64,000 bases of DNA from Planctomycetota bacterium (GCA_023481165.1 JAMCWO010000369.1:1-64000); one strand, 5' to 3'. Counted from the stretch's first letter, positions 28,631 to 39,994 are shown. A program made the numbers and translations. Notes: a model not told the origin generated them from the sequence alone.

Positions 28631-30417
28631 GAGGCTTTGCGGTAGTTTTTCGACTCCGGCTGCGGCTCGGTGAGGCGCGCCAGGTCGTTGACCAGGTACT
28701 TGCGGACGACGACATCCCAACTCATATTGTGAGCCAATCGATAGCCGTCGCAGATCAGGCTATCGAGCTCGGCGTTGTTCTTGGGCAGGCGGCCGAGAAC
28801 CTCCTGCGCTACGCGGGCGCCTTCGACCGCCTCGATGTGGTCCCGCACTTTGCGGTTGATCTGCTGGAGATCCTCGATGTCGGCGTACGGATAGTCGGCC
28901 AACTTGGTGTAGTCGGCGACGATAACGTTGCGGACCTCGCGCCCGGCCGTCACATCCCGGAGAAAGCCGGTGCAGCCGCAGACGTTGGTGACCACGCAGA
29001 GCCCGCCGAACGTCAGCGGCTCGAATTGCGCGATGCCGAAGGGCTCATAGATGCTCTGGCCGAACTCGACGTCCGTTCCCTTGCGAATGTCGAGGAATTC
29101 CATGCCGTCCGGTATTTGCCGGCCGCAACTGCGCTGGTCGAAGCCGAACTGGTTGATGAAGATCGCCTTGACGTTGCGGCTGCGCGCATTGAATTGCTGA
29201 ATGGCCGTGTGGAAATCGGCCTCTCCGCCGGAAAGGTCCGGCCAGCCTTCGCGGTGGGCGACCGGCCAGCCATAACCGGCCTCCATCGTGGAGATATCGC
29301 AGCTCCGCCGGCGCGAGACTTCGGTCGAAAGCAGGATAAACACCGCGGTCTTGTCCTGCGCGCGCAGGCCTTTTTCGATTTCGTGGAGCACCCGCAAGTC
29401 GCGCCATAATCCCTTGCTGCGTACCAGCCGGGTCACGTGGGTAAAGACGTAGTCCGGCGTGAAGTCCAGGAGGTTCTGGCAGTAGCGCTGGAGTTTCTCC
29501 TTGGCCGCCTGCTTCTGGGCGCGCGTGATCTCGTACGCAGGCACGCCGTTGTAGACGGTGTCGATCGCGGCCGACTCGAAGTCGGGACTGAGGAACCGCA
29601 ATTCATCGGCCACGTAGTCGCCGACGGCGCAGATGCGGTCGCAGTACTTGGCCGCCTCGACCAGGGCATGCTTGAAGTAGGTGTGCTGATTGCCGAAGAC
29701 CTCGTTGACGCAGAGCTTATCGCGATGCGCCTGCTGCATCACGTTGTAGAACATCGTGTCGTGGCCCGGGTGCTCTTCCACGATCCGCCGGACCGTCGCC
29801 ACCTCGTGGGCGTAGAAGACGGTGCGGAAATTGCAGTAGGGCTCCAGAATGGCGGCCAGGGCGGTCGGCATCCCCATGAACTCGTGCGCGAGGATCGTTG
29901 TGCGGCCCTCGGCCATGCGCAGGGCCTTGAGGGCGGCGATGGCGGGGGGCGCGAGCCGGACGTACTGCTCGTATTCCCACAGGCGCTCGTAGAGGTGACT
30001 CTGGACGCCGAACTCCTCGAAGAGCCGGCGCTTGAAGTCGTTGAGCATGCCGGTATCCATGTAGCGCACGTCGATCAGGAGGACCTCCGGGGTGCTGCGG
30101 ACGCCGGTGTGCTCATCGAAGAAGGTGCGGCGGCCGTAGACGATGCCGACGTTGTAGAGGCTCTCGAGCCGCCGGAAGGCGGGACTGTAGCCGGGAGTGA
30201 TGAGGCCGTCGACGGAGGAGTACAAGACTTCGCCGCCCTCGCCCAGCCGGCTCTCCGTCGGACCTTCCGTGGTGAACAGCGGACTGATCAGGATGGACCG
30301 CTGGACCGCCTCCAGGTACGATGGACAGGTGAAGAAGCCCTGCAAGACGGCGCCGATGCCGCCGATCTTGCCGGCTGCTTCGTGAGTGACGTGTACGACG
30401 ATATTCTCATCGGCCAT
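28627..30417 (-). CDS. Glycosyltransferase (GT4/GT5-like, glycogen synthase-like)
   Basis: 'HVTHEAAGKIGGIGAVLQGF', 'THVTRLVRSKGLWRDLRVLHEI', 'SIYEPFGIAQFEPLTFGGLCVVTNVCG'. Confidence 0.85.
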   Translation of the reverse strand: MADENIVVHVTHEAAGKIGGIGAVLQGFFTCPSYLEAVQRSILISPLFTTEGPTESRLGEGGEVLYSSVDGLITPGYSPAFRRLESLYNVGIVYGRRTFFDEHTGVRSTPEVLLIDVRYMDTGMLNDFKRRLFEEFGVQSHLYERLWEYEQYVRLAPPAIAALKALRMAEGRTTILAHEFMGMPTALAAILEPYCNFRTVFYAHEVATVRRIVEEHPGHDTMFYNVMQQAHRDKLCVNEVFGNQHTYFKHALVEAAKYCDRICAVGDYVADELRFLSPDFESAAIDTVYNGVPAYEITRAQKQAAKEKLQRYCQNLLDFTPDYVFTHVTRLVRSKGLWRDLRVLHEIEKGLRAQDKTAVFILLSTEVSRRRSCDISTMEAGYGWPVAHREGWPDLSGGEADFHTAIQQFNARSRNVKAIFINQFGFDQRSCGRQIPDGMEFLDIRKGTDVEFGQSIYEPFGIAQFEPLTFGGLCVVTNVCGCTGFLRDVTAGREVRNVIVADYTKLADYPYADIEDLQQINRKVRDHIEAVEGARVAQEVLGRLPKNNAELDSLICDGYRLAHNMSWDVVVRKYLVNDLARLTEPQPESKNYRKAS

Positions 30418-30604
30418 ACTGAGTTTCTCCGAGTTTTGCCGAACCGCCCCGAGTCCGGCGGCCTACCTAAAGCGTACGAATCGGCGGCCTGCGAGCCAAT
30501 TGGAGGGAGGTCTAGGCGCAGATTCTCGGAAGGACCGGAAAGAGCAAGGAAGATGAGAGGGGACAAGCGTGGTTGTCGGACTCTGACGGTTGGCGGACCC
30601 GAGA

Positions 30605-31117
30605 TTAACTGATCCTTGTCTTCAAGTTCCGAATGAAGCGCAACAGCAACTGCTGGGAGACGTCCGCCAACTCGGGGTCGGGTGGGTAGTTCTTGGCGAA
30701 ATCATCGAGGATGGTGATCGCCTTGCGGCGGTGGGGCACGATGGCGTCCGCCGTACGCTGGGCGTCGTCGAGCTCGCTGTTGGCCATCTGCCGCAGGTAG
30801 CGGACGATGTGCTCCGTCAGCTTCTCGTCGCTGATCTCGGGGACAGGACCTACCCCCGCCGGAGCCTCCGGAGCGTTCTGCTCCTGCAGGATGTCCTGAG
30901 TAAGTCGATATGTTTCCAGCATCAGTTGCTTCTGTTTTTGCTCCTCCGTCTCGTCGATAGGAGCCAGCTGCAACTCGTCCTCGTCCGCACCGGGCGGCAG
31001 GGGCACGAAGATCCTGGTATGGCACGCCGGACACTTGCCCCACTTGCCACCGGCGCTGTCGGGGGCATTGATCTTCTTTCCACAAGAGCTGCACTGCAAT
31101 TCGATGGGCATTTCCAC
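30605..31117 (-). CDS. Zinc-ribbon hypothetical protein
   Basis: 'LQCSSCGKKINAPDSAGGKWGKCPACHTRI'. Confidence 0.75.
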   Translation of the reverse strand: MEMPIELQCSSCGKKINAPDSAGGKWGKCPACHTRIFVPLPPGADEDELQLAPIDETEEQKQKQLMLETYRLTQDILQEQNAPEAPAGVGPVPEISDEKLTEHIVRYLRQMANSELDDAQRTADAIVPHRRKAITILDDFAKNYPPDPELADVSQQLLLRFIRNLKTRIS

Positions 31118-31133
31118 ACCTCAGAGCAGGACG

Positions 31134-31493
31134 TTAGCGGCCCGCCCGGTATTCGGCGACGACATCCGTCGTGATGCCGCCGCGCGGCGTGAAGCGGGCC
31201 GTCACTCTCATCCAGCGCGGCTGACAGACGCCGCTCAGGTCATCCAGTATATCATTCGTCAACGACTCGTAAAAGATGCCTTTGTCTCGATAGCTCTGCA
31301 AGTAGAACTTCAGACTTTTGAGCTCGATGCAGCTTCGGTCGGGGCCATACTCGACGGTGATCTCGCCGAAGTCCGGCTGGCCCGTCCGCGGACAGACGCT
31401 GGTAAACTCCGGACAGCGGATCGTAATCGTGTAATCGCGTCCGGGGCGGGGATTCTCAAATACCTCAATTTTCTCGCGTTCGACCATACTCAT
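31134..31493 (-). CDS. queF: NADPH-dependent 7-cyano-7-deazaguanine reductase
   Basis: '[50 protein letters not shown]'. Confidence 0.95.
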   Translation of the reverse strand: MSMVEREKIEVFENPRPGRDYTITIRCPEFTSVCPRTGQPDFGEITVEYGPDRSCIELKSLKFYLQSYRDKGIFYESLTNDILDDLSGVCQPRWMRVTARFTPRGGITTDVVAEYRAGR

Positions 31494-31623
31494 ATCCGAT
31501 TCATCCCGGCCGCTGCGGTTGCGCCGACGGTCGGGGAGTTTACTATTTTCGGTTTCATATTTACTATGGGTGGCAGCGAATCGCAAACAGTAAATCTTAA
31601 ATCGCAAATGGTGGATAGACGGC

Positions 31624-32328
31624 GTGTCGGAAAAGAAAGCGGTGGTACTGTTGAGCGGCGGACTGGATTCCGCCACGACCCTGGCGCTCGCGCGCCGCGA
31701 AGGCTTCGTCTGTTATGCCCTGACCTTCCGCTATGGCCAGCGCCATGGCCGGGAGGTGGAGGCGGCGGCCAAAGTGGCCCGGGCGCTGGGCGTGGTCGAG
31801 CACCGGGTGGTCCGGATCGATTTGGGGGCCTTCGGCGGCTCCGCACTCACCGATGCGCATATCCAGGTGCCGAAAGATCGCCGAGATCTGGGCGGCTCGA
31901 CCGAGATCCCCGTGACCTACGTGCCGGCGCGCAACACGATCTTTCTGAGCTACGCGCTCGCCTGGGCGGAGGTGCTGGGGGCGTTCGACATCTTCCTCGG
32001 TGTGAACTCGACGGACTACAGCGGCTATCCGGATTGCCGGGCCGAGTTCATCGCCGCCTTTGAGAGAATGGCCAATCTGGCCACGGCGGCCGCCGTGCAG
32101 GGCAAGGGCCGCTTCCGGATTCACACGCCGATCATCCATATGACCAAGGCCCAGATCATCCAGACGGGCACGAAGCTGGGCGTGGACTACTCGTTGACGC
32201 ATAGCTGCTACGACCCGGACCCCGCGGGCCGAAGCTGCGGCCGGTGCGACTCGTGCCGGCTCCGCCTCAAAGGCTTTGCCGAAGCGGGGTTGCAGGACCC
32301 GATTGAATACACCGATGCATGTCAGTGA
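31624..32328 (+). CDS. queC: 7-cyano-7-deazaguanine synthase (GTG start)
   Basis: '[22 protein letters not shown]', '[29 protein letters not shown]'. Confidence 0.96.
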   Translation: MSEKKAVVLLSGGLDSATTLALARREGFVCYALTFRYGQRHGREVEAAAKVARALGVVEHRVVRIDLGAFGGSALTDAHIQVPKDRRDLGGSTEIPVTYVPARNTIFLSYALAWAEVLGAFDIFLGVNSTDYSGYPDCRAEFIAAFERMANLATAAAVQGKGRFRIHTPIIHMTKAQIIQTGTKLGVDYSLTHSCYDPDPAGRSCGRCDSCRLRLKGFAEAGLQDPIEYTDACQ

Positions 32329-33001
32329 GATCTTCTATTCGTTGCAGGGCGAGGGGATGCTGGTGGGCACGCCGAGCGTGTTCGTGCGGTTGGCCGGTTG
32401 TCCGTTTCGCTGCCGCTGGTGCGACACCGCGTACGCCTGGGACTTCGCGGCGGGCCAGGAGCTTGTTGAGGGCCAGATTGCCGAGCAGGTCAACTTATGG
32501 CCCTGCCGGTTCGTCGTTCTGACCGGGGGCGAGCCCATGACCGATCCCGATCTGGACGTCCGGCCGGGACTGGTCGATCTGAGCCACCGTCTCCACGCGG
32601 CAGGAAAGCACATTACGATCGAAACGTCGGGCGTTCTCTTCGTCCCGGACCTCGCCTGCGACCTGATGAGCATCAGCCCCAAGCTGACGAACGCCGCCTC
32701 CCGTACGGACACGCATCGGGCCGACCGCTTTGACTCAGAGACAATCCGTCGGCTGATCGGGACCTATCCGTATCAGCTCAAGTTCGTTGTGGAATCGCCG
32801 CAGGACGTCGAAGAGGTCCGGCAAATGCTGGACCGACTGGGCGACCTCGACCCAGCCCGGGTCATGCTGATGCCGCAAGCCTCGACCGCCCAAGAGTTGC
32901 TCCGCCGGTCCCCAGCCATTGCGGAAGCCTGCAAACAGGCCGGCCTGCGTTTCGGACAGCGGCTGCACCTGCTGCTCTGGGATCGGCAGCGGGGGGTCTG
33001 A
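32315..33001 (+). CDS. queE: 7-carboxy-7-deazaguanine synthase
   Basis: '[40 protein letters not shown]' radical SAM. Confidence 0.94.
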   Translation: MHVSEIFYSLQGEGMLVGTPSVFVRLAGCPFRCRWCDTAYAWDFAAGQELVEGQIAEQVNLWPCRFVVLTGGEPMTDPDLDVRPGLVDLSHRLHAAGKHITIETSGVLFVPDLACDLMSISPKLTNAASRTDTHRADRFDSETIRRLIGTYPYQLKFVVESPQDVEEVRQMLDRLGDLDPARVMLMPQASTAQELLRRSPAIAEACKQAGLRFGQRLHLLLWDRQRGV

Positions 33002-33003
33002 AA

Positions 33004-33090
33004 TTGGAGTAATGGTGGAATGTTGGAATACTGGGAAGGGCGCCGAAGTTTTACCCATTATTCCAGCGTTCCCTTATTCCAATGTTCCAG
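33004..33090. repeat. Palindromic GGAATGTTGGAATACTGGGAAG repeat, copy 1
   Basis: Near-identical to 33586-33676. Confidence 0.85.
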
Positions 33091-33096
33091 TCTTCG

Positions 33097-33480
33097 TCAT
33101 GTCTTGCTGGTTTCCTTCCAGAACCTGGTGATGACGCCGTTCTCGACCTCGAAGTACAGGGTCTGCTTGTCCTCGCCCTCGTCATTGATGAACACGAATG
33201 GGCAGAAGATGAACGTGTTGTCCTTTTTGCGGCTGTACTGGTATTCCAGGACCTCGGTACCCTCCTTGGAGGTACTCTGGCGGGAGGGTTCGCCGAGGGT
33301 CGTCAGCACCCAGTCCTTGGTGGTCGTGCCGGTTTGGATCTGATCGAGGGTGCGATCGGTGGGAGCTTTCCCTTTATCGCCGTAGCGGGTGTCGTCGCTG
33401 TAGACGATGCAGCCGGCCAGCGGCAGGAGGCTCGCCAGCACCACCAGACCGATGCCTCTTCGAAACGCGTGCTCTTTCAT
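33097..33480 (-). CDS. BamE/SmpA-like lipoprotein
   Basis: Lipobox LAGC; 'LDQIQTGTTTKDWVLTTLGEPSRQSTSKEGTEVLEYQYSRKK'. Confidence 0.65.
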   Translation of the reverse strand: MKEHAFRRGIGLVVLASLLPLAGCIVYSDDTRYGDKGKAPTDRTLDQIQTGTTTKDWVLTTLGEPSRQSTSKEGTEVLEYQYSRKKDNTFIFCPFVFINDEGEDKQTLYFEVENGVITRFWKETSKT

Positions 33481-33585
33481 TGGTGTTTTCTCCCAAACAA
33501 GGCCTCTTTGTTATGTCGCCGAACGTGGGGAAAAGCATACCGAAGTGCGCCCCCGGACGCAAGCACGAATCGCCGCGGATGGGGT

Positions 33586-33676
33586 CTGGAATAATGGAAG
33601 GAGGGAATGTTGGAATACTGGGAAGAGCGCCGAGGGTTTACCCATTATTCCAGTATTCCACCATTCCAATATTCCG
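33586..33676. repeat. Palindromic GGAATGTTGGAATACTGGGAAG repeat, copy 2
   Basis: Same orientation as copy 1 at 33004. Confidence 0.85.
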
Positions 33677-33729
33677 GATGTGAGGGTTGACAACGCCTCG
33701 GAGCCGGACCATAATAACAGTGCTGCTTC

Positions 33730-33813
33730 GCGCGGGTGGCGGAACTGGCAGACGCGCTACTTTGAGGTGGTAGTGTCCGTAAGGACTTGCAGGTTCGACT
33801 CCTGTCCCGCGCA
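33730..33813 (+). tRNA. tRNA-Leu (anticodon GAG)
   Basis: Acceptor GCGCGGG/CCCGCGC, anticodon loop TTGAGGT on a 5-bp stem, long variable arm GTCC-GTAA-GGAC, T-arm GGTTCGACTCC; CCA not encoded. Confidence 0.95.
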
Positions 33814-33829
33814 ATATCGGAGACTCGGC

Positions 33830-34402
33830 ATGAGCGATGTCACGCGCATCCTGAGTGCCATCAAACGGGGGGACACCAAAGCGACGGAGGAACTGTTGCC
33901 CCTGGTGTATGAGGAGCTGCGCGTGCTGGCCGCCCGGAAGCTCTCCCAGGAACGGCCCGGTCAAACCCTTCAGGCCACCGCTCTGGTCCATGAAGCCTAT
34001 CTGCGGCTGGTGGGCGCCGGACCGCAGACGTGGGAGAACCGCAGCCACTTCTTCGCGGCGGCGGCGGAAGCGATGCGCCGGATCCTCGTCGAAAATGCCC
34101 GCCGCAAGAAGAGTCTCAAGCGGGGCGGCCGATATCGGCGCGCCGACCCCGCGGCGCTGGAGCCGGCCACGGAGGGCGTGTCGGAGGACCTGCTGGCGCT
34201 GGATGAGGCGCTGCAGAAGCTGGCGCGAGCGGACCCGTTGAAGGCCGATCTCGTGAAGTTGCGCTATTTTGGCGGACTGACCCTGGACGAGGCGGCGCAA
34301 GCCTTGGGCATCGCGCGTTCGACCGCCGGCGAGCATTGGGCCTACACCCGCGCGTGGCTGCGGGTCGAGATCGCCAAGGGCGGCGACGGGACCTGCCCGT
34401 AG
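33830..34402 (+). CDS. ECF-type sigma-70 factor (planctomycete type)
   Basis: 'MSDVTRILSAIKRGDTKATEELLPLVYEELRVLAARKL...TALVHEAYLRLV...LVKLRYFGGLTLDEAAQALGIARSTAGEHW'. Confidence 0.92.
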   Translation: MSDVTRILSAIKRGDTKATEELLPLVYEELRVLAARKLSQERPGQTLQATALVHEAYLRLVGAGPQTWENRSHFFAAAAEAMRRILVENARRKKSLKRGGRYRRADPAALEPATEGVSEDLLALDEALQKLARADPLKADLVKLRYFGGLTLDEAAQALGIARSTAGEHWAYTRAWLRVEIAKGGDGTCP

Positions 34403-34549
34403 CATGGGCGGGGCCTGCCCCTGCGCCGGCGGGGGATGCCCATACCATGGTTTCGCGGAAGATTTTTCACGCTCTGGGATTTTTCTCCGGACGTTTCGGG
34501 ACAAAATTTCGCATTGTAGGGTGACTACCCAGGCAAGGAGAGAGCATTT

Positions 34550-37500
34550 GTGCGTGGTGAGCAGCGTAACGACGAGATGATCTTCAAGGCGGCGATCAAG
34601 ATCGAAGCGCCGGCCGAAAGGGCCGCATTCGTCCGACAGGCCTGCGGCTCCGACGGGGACTTGCTCGTCCGCCTTGAGACTCTCCTGCGTGCCCACGAGG
34701 AGGCGGGCGATTTCCTGGAAACCCCGCCCTTTGGCTCTGGCGTCGTACCTGATTTCTCCCCTGTGGCAGAGGGGCCCGGCACCGTCATCGGGCACTACAA
34801 GCTTCTGGAGAAGATCGGCGAAGGCGGCATGGCGGTGGTCTACATGGCCGAGCAGACCGAGCCCATCCGCCGCAAAGTGGCGCTCAAAATCATCAAGCCG
34901 GGCATGGATACCCGCCAGGTGATTGCCCGCTTCGAGGCCGAGCGGCAGGCTCTGGCCCTGATGGACCACCCCTGCATTGCCAAGGTTCTCGACGCCGGAG
35001 CCACCGAGACCGGCCGGCCGTACTTCGTTATGGAACTGGTCCAGGGTGTCTCCATCACCGAATACTGCGACACCAACAGCCTGAGCACCAAGGACCGGCT
35101 GTCCTTATTCCTCCAGGTCTGCCACGCCGTGCAGCACGCCCACCAAAAGGGTATTATCCACCGGGATATCAAGCCCTCCAATGTCATGGTGACGCACCAT
35201 GATGGTAAGCCTGTCCCCAAGGTGATCGACTTTGGGATCGCCAAGGCGACCAACCAACGTTTGACGGAAAAGACGCTCTTCACCCGTTATGCCCACCTCA
35301 TCGGCACTCCCGCCTACATGAGTCCGGAGCAGGCCGAACTGAGCGACCTGGATATCGATACCCGCTCGGACATCTACTCTCTGGGCGTGCTGCTCTATGA
35401 ACTCCTCACGGGGACCACGCCTTTCAGCGAGGAAGAACTCCGCAAGGCCGGCTACCTTGAGATGCAGCGGGTGATCCGGGAACAGGAGCCGGTCAAGCCG
35501 TCTACCCGTATCCGGACGACGCAGTTGCGTGGCGGGGGCATCTTGCCCTTGCGTGTCGCGGGCATCCTGCCCGCGCTTCGAGGGCGGCCTCGGACCGAAG
35601 GGCCGCTGCGCGTCCGGCTCGACACGGAAGAGAGCAAGGCCAAGATGGCCTCGGGACGCAAGGGCGGGACGCCCTCGCCACGGTTACCGGGCCACCGCCC
35701 GGTTTACGAACAGGTCCGCGGCGATCTGGACTGGATCGTGATGAAGTCTCTGGAGAAGGACCGCGCCCGGCGTTATGAGACGGCCAGCGGCTTGGCCGAA
35801 GACATCCGCCGCCATCTGGAACACGAGCCGATCCTCGCCCGCGGCCCCGGCACGGCGTACCGCCTGCAAAAACTCCTGCACAAACATCGAGTCAAAGTCC
35901 TCAGCGGGTCGCTGTTCGCAGTCTCGCTGGTGGTGGTGGCCGTGGTCCTCTTCCTGTGGAATCAGGCGCAGCTTAAGCTGGCCCAGACGCAGCACAAGGA
36001 GATTCTCTCCCAGGCCCGCGAGCAGCATGCCAAGGGCGACCGCCAAGGCGCCTTGGAGACGATCCAAAGCATCTTCCACAGTCGGCATGTCGGGCCCGAG
36101 GCGCAGCTTCTCGCGGCCGGCATTCTGGCCGAGGACCGTCGGTCCGATGAGGCAGTGGCCATACTTGGTCGTCTCACCCGTGAGCGTCCGGAGATTGCCG
36201 GGCCGGCCCATTCCCTCTGGGCACGCATCCTCTGGGAGAATGGACCGCTGGACACGGAGAGGCTCAACGAGATCGAAGAGCACCGCCGCCAGGCCAAAAG
36301 GTTGCGCCCGGAGAGCGCGGAAGCGTATTTCAGCGGGGCCATGACCGCCCTCACAGTCAAAGAACAGCTTGCTGCTCTCGACAAGGCCCTGCAGCTTGAC
36401 CCGGAGCATTATGAGTCCCTCCGGCAGCGGGCCTTCACGTACTATGCCTCCAGGAAATATGACCACGTGCGCGAGGATGCCCGAGTCATGACCATCCTGC
36501 GGCGACGCGACCCACTGGGCCATTCTTTGCGGGCGATGGCACTACGCGAATTGGGCAAGTATCAGGAGGCAATTGAGGAGTATGACAGCGCGATTTCGCT
36601 TACGCCCAGAAAGGACCCGCAATACGTGGATTTGTGCGCTCAGCGGAACGACGTGTTTCTGCGCATGGGTGATTACCATCGCGTCATGGCAGAGGCCCGG
36701 GAGTACCTGAAGCTCTCGTCGGACCATCCGATCTTTCAGTACCACCTATTCTACGCCCTGACAGCCCTAGGCGACTATGAGAAGGCGGAAGCCGTGTTCC
36801 GGCAGATCATCCACCCTGGCCAGGAGTCTCACCTTCGCTTCGAGGACTGGCGGGGGAAATACGTATTCGACACCCTGGCGGCCGGGCGGTCCTGGCATCC
36901 GCCGGGCCGTGAGCCGGCGGGAGCCGCCTTCCTGCCGATGCGGGAGGCCGAGGAGACCTATCGCAGTCTCTCGGCCAAAGCTCGCTGTGTGATTAGGGAC
37001 AGCTTCGGGGCCCGATGGTCGCCCGATGGGAAAAAGCTGGCTTTCAGTCTAGGGGTGCAGGGCTACAGCGGCGTGGCCCTCTTCGATCCGGCCACCAAGG
37101 AGACGGACCTGCTCATCGTCCCCGGCAAGGATCCCCGCTGGTCGCCCGATGGCAGATTCATCGCCTTCGTGCGCGATTGCCAGGCCCTGCGCTTGGAGGA
37201 GTTGGCCACCGCCGAGCGCCGGAATCAGGATCATGCGGTGGCCGACAACGAGGTCTGGATCATGAAGGCGGACGGCACGGAGCCGAGGTGCCTGGCGCGG
37301 GGCGGCTGTCCGTCTTGGGGGCAGGACTCCACGTGCGTCTACTATCAATCGCGTGTGGACCAGACCTTCAATTCTATCTCTATCGTAGATCGGGACGCCA
37401 CACCCAGACAGATCATGACGTGCCGGTATCCATTTCCGTCCGTATCGCCGGACAGCCGGCGCGTGGTGTACCAGGAAGGTGGGTTCCTCAGAGTCAAAGA

Positions 37501-39994
37501 CCTGGCTTCGCAGGGATTGGTTGCCGAGTGGCCGATGCCGAATGTGATGAGTACGCCTGGATGGTCTCCGACTGGCGAGGAGTTGTGCGTGGGGATGTAT
37601 GGGGGGGTGTGGAACACGACCGGGCTATGGATTTGCCGCTTCGATAGACGCGAACCCGTGAAAGTGCTTGGTGGTAGTCCACTCAGAATCAGGCCGGACT
37701 CTTGGGCTGCGGATGGAAGGACGCTTGTCTTCCATCTGGCCCCACCCTATTTTGAGACTTGGACCGCCGACCTCGACCCCAAGGTCTCCACCATCGAAGC
37801 GCTGGCGCCAGGGCAGACGCCGGAGGAGCACTGGCACGACATGGTGCGTCTCTCTACGCGAAGAATCGAGATGGACCTGCTGGATGCCGACGCCTATCTC
37901 GACCGTGCCCAGTGCTACGACCGTCTGCACGAGCGTGCCAAGGCCGATGTTGACAAACGCCGCTGGTCCGCCTTGACGAACCATGGCCTATCCTCGGACT
38001 TCCGGCTCGACAGACCGTGGACTCTGGTGGGTGCCGTCAACGGACCGCTTGGCCATCAACTTGTTGTTTTCGTGGAACGACAGGAAGAGGGAGTGCAACG
38101 ATTACGTCTTGCCTTCGGGCAGAGGGGAAGGTGCGAGATGAAGATGTTTGAGATTCCGATGGTCGTAACGTCCTTGGTGGGCCTCTGTTTCTTCACAGGG
38201 CTGGACACGCCACCTGCGCATACCGATTTCATGTTCGGCGCTCCGGTGAACCTGGGGCCTGTTGTCAACACCTCCTCGGGGGAGAGCTTGCCGGCTATCT
38301 CGTCCGACGGTTGCGTCATGTACTTCCGTTCCGATCGGCCTGGAGGTTCCGGCGGTATGGACATATATGTAACGACTCGGCAAAGCAAGGATGATGACTG
38401 GGGACCCGCGGGTAATCTCGGCCCCACCGTCAACAGTTCAAGTAAAGATTACCCCTGCTGGATTTCCGCCGATGGTCTGTCACTGTACTTAGGTTCAGAT
38501 CGCCCCGGCGGGTATGGGGGTACGGATATATATGTAACCGCGCGAGCAGCCCCGGATGCCCCCTGGGGCACACCGGTGAATCTCGGACCAACTATAAACT
38601 CCTCTGGTAGCGATTCCTATCCGACCATCTCGCCCGATGGTCTATCCCTCTACTTCGCCTCTACCCGGCCCGGAGGGTTCGGCAGCTACGACCTGTGGGT
38701 GGCGACGCGTGCCACTGTCTCCGCTCCCTGGGGACCACCCGCCAACATGGGTCCAGCGGTGAACAGTCTCAACACGGAGTTTCGCCCCAGCATCTCCAGC
38801 GACGGCTTAGTACTCTTCTTTTCGTCCGGTCCTGCCAGTGGAGCAGGTCCCGACGATATATACATAACCAGACGCGCAAATATCTCCGACGCATGGGGCC
38901 CGCGAATCAATCTTGGATCCCCGGTCAGCACATCGGCTGATGATTTCGGCCCATGCATCTCGGCCGATGGCTCGACTCTGTATTGGACTTCCAACCGCCC
39001 CGAGGGGTGCGGTAGCGCCGACATCTGGCAAGTCCCCATCATCCCCATTCTGGACTTCAACGGCGACGGCAAAGTCGATGCGAAGGATCTGGACCTCCTA
39101 ATGGCCGACCGGGGCAAAAGCAACTCCGTATGCGATATCGGTCCGTTCCCTTGGGGCGATGGCGTGGTGGATGAGAAGGACCTCGGGGTCCTCATGAAGT
39201 CACTGGTGACTCCCAGTCCCAGTGCGACAGACGTGTCTTGCGATGCGGTCCTGAGTTGGACGCTGCCCACGTCCACTCCAGCCTGTGACGTCTACTTTGG
39301 GACTTCACAGGAAGCGGTCAACGCCGCCAGCCGCGCGAATCCCCAGGGCGTCTTAGCCATCCAGGGGCAGACGGCGACGACCTACGATCCGGTGGGATTG
39401 CTGGACCTTAGCCGGACCTATTACTGGCGCGTGGATTTCATGATTCCTGGTCCTACTCCCACGATCAAAGGACCAGTCCTGCAGTTTACGACCGCCGCCT
39501 TGACGTATCCGATCAAGAACGTGACTGCCAAAGCTTCCAGTGCACAAGCCGGTAGTGGCTGGGAAAGGACCGTGGATGGCTCGGGGCTGGACAAGAACGA
39601 CGGCCATTCGACGGACCAGAAGGACATGTGGTGGAGTACCGGCGCGTCGCTGAATTGGATCCAGTACGAGTTCGACAGGATCTACCCGCTGCACGAGATG
39701 TGGGTCTGGAACTTCAACTCGACGCTTGAACCGTTCATGGGTTTTGGGGCCAGGATGGTCAAAATCGAGTACTCCACGGATGGTGCGGCGTGGACGGCTC
39801 TGGCCAATGTGCCGGAGTTTGCCCGGGCGAGCGGCAAGGCCGGCTATACGGCAAACACCATCGTCAGCTTCGCTGCCGTGCCGGCCAAGCTCGTCAAGCT
39901 GACCGTCGAGACGAACTGGGGTGGCAAAGCCCCGCAGACGGGTCTGAGCGAGGTGCGGTTCTTCTGCATCCAAAGCGCCGCAGTGAAACGGTAG
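34550..39994 (+). CDS. 1814-aa Ser/Thr kinase - TM - TPR - PD40 propeller - (internal signal peptide-like segment) - second PD40 propeller - dockerin - Fn3-like - F5/8C-like protein
   Basis: [31 protein letters not shown] kinase motifs; '[21 protein letters not shown]...[14 protein letters not shown]' dockerin; internal ATG at 38138 with signal peptide-like [21 protein letters not shown]. Confidence 0.85.
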   Translation: MRGEQRNDEMIFKAAIKIEAPAERAAFVRQACGSDGDLLVRLETLLRAHEEAGDFLETPPFGSGVVPDFSPVAEGPGTVIGHYKLLEKIGEGGMAVVYMAEQTEPIRRKVALKIIKPGMDTRQVIARFEAERQALALMDHPCIAKVLDAGATETGRPYFVMELVQGVSITEYCDTNSLSTKDRLSLFLQVCHAVQHAHQKGIIHRDIKPSNVMVTHHDGKPVPKVIDFGIAKATNQRLTEKTLFTRYAHLIGTPAYMSPEQAELSDLDIDTRSDIYSLGVLLYELLTGTTPFSEEELRKAGYLEMQRVIREQEPVKPSTRIRTTQLRGGGILPLRVAGILPALRGRPRTEGPLRVRLDTEESKAKMASGRKGGTPSPRLPGHRPVYEQVRGDLDWIVMKSLEKDRARRYETASGLAEDIRRHLEHEPILARGPGTAYRLQKLLHKHRVKVLSGSLFAVSLVVVAVVLFLWNQAQLKLAQTQHKEILSQAREQHAKGDRQGALETIQSIFHSRHVGPEAQLLAAGILAEDRRSDEAVAILGRLTRERPEIAGPAHSLWARILWENGPLDTERLNEIEEHRRQAKRLRPESAEAYFSGAMTALTVKEQLAALDKALQLDPEHYESLRQRAFTYYASRKYDHVREDARVMTILRRRDPLGHSLRAMALRELGKYQEAIEEYDSAISLTPRKDPQYVDLCAQRNDVFLRMGDYHRVMAEAREYLKLSSDHPIFQYHLFYALTALGDYEKAEAVFRQIIHPGQESHLRFEDWRGKYVFDTLAAGRSWHPPGREPAGAAFLPMREAEETYRSLSAKARCVIRDSFGARWSPDGKKLAFSLGVQGYSGVALFDPATKETDLLIVPGKDPRWSPDGRFIAFVRDCQALRLEELATAERRNQDHAVADNEVWIMKADGTEPRCLARGGCPSWGQDSTCVYYQSRVDQTFNSISIVDRDATPRQIMTCRYPFPSVSPDSRRVVYQEGGFLRVKDLASQGLVAEWPMPNVMSTPGWSPTGEELCVGMYGGVWNTTGLWICRFDRREPVKVLGGSPLRIRPDSWAADGRTLVFHLAPPYFETWTADLDPKVSTIEALAPGQTPEEHWHDMVRLSTRRIEMDLLDADAYLDRAQCYDRLHERAKADVDKRRWSALTNHGLSSDFRLDRPWTLVGAVNGPLGHQLVVFVERQEEGVQRLRLAFGQRGRCEMKMFEIPMVVTSLVGLCFFTGLDTPPAHTDFMFGAPVNLGPVVNTSSGESLPAISSDGCVMYFRSDRPGGSGGMDIYVTTRQSKDDDWGPAGNLGPTVNSSSKDYPCWISADGLSLYLGSDRPGGYGGTDIYVTARAAPDAPWGTPVNLGPTINSSGSDSYPTISPDGLSLYFASTRPGGFGSYDLWVATRATVSAPWGPPANMGPAVNSLNTEFRPSISSDGLVLFFSSGPASGAGPDDIYITRRANISDAWGPRINLGSPVSTSADDFGPCISADGSTLYWTSNRPEGCGSADIWQVPIIPILDFNGDGKVDAKDLDLLMADRGKSNSVCDIGPFPWGDGVVDEKDLGVLMKSLVTPSPSATDVSCDAVLSWTLPTSTPACDVYFGTSQEAVNAASRANPQGVLAIQGQTATTYDPVGLLDLSRTYYWRVDFMIPGPTPTIKGPVLQFTTAALTYPIKNVTAKASSAQAGSGWERTVDGSGLDKNDGHSTDQKDMWWSTGASLNWIQYEFDRIYPLHEMWVWNFNSTLEPFMGFGARMVKIEYSTDGAAWTALANVPEFARASGKAGYTANTIVSFAAVPAKLVKLTVETNWGGKAPQTGLSEVRFFCIQSAAVKR
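35527..35682. repeat. TIR-bearing short repeat, in-frame copy within the kinase ORF
   Basis: gcgtggcgggggcatcttgcccttgcgtg ... caagggcgggacgccctcgccacgg inverted ends; related to 40471-40580. Confidence 0.82.
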
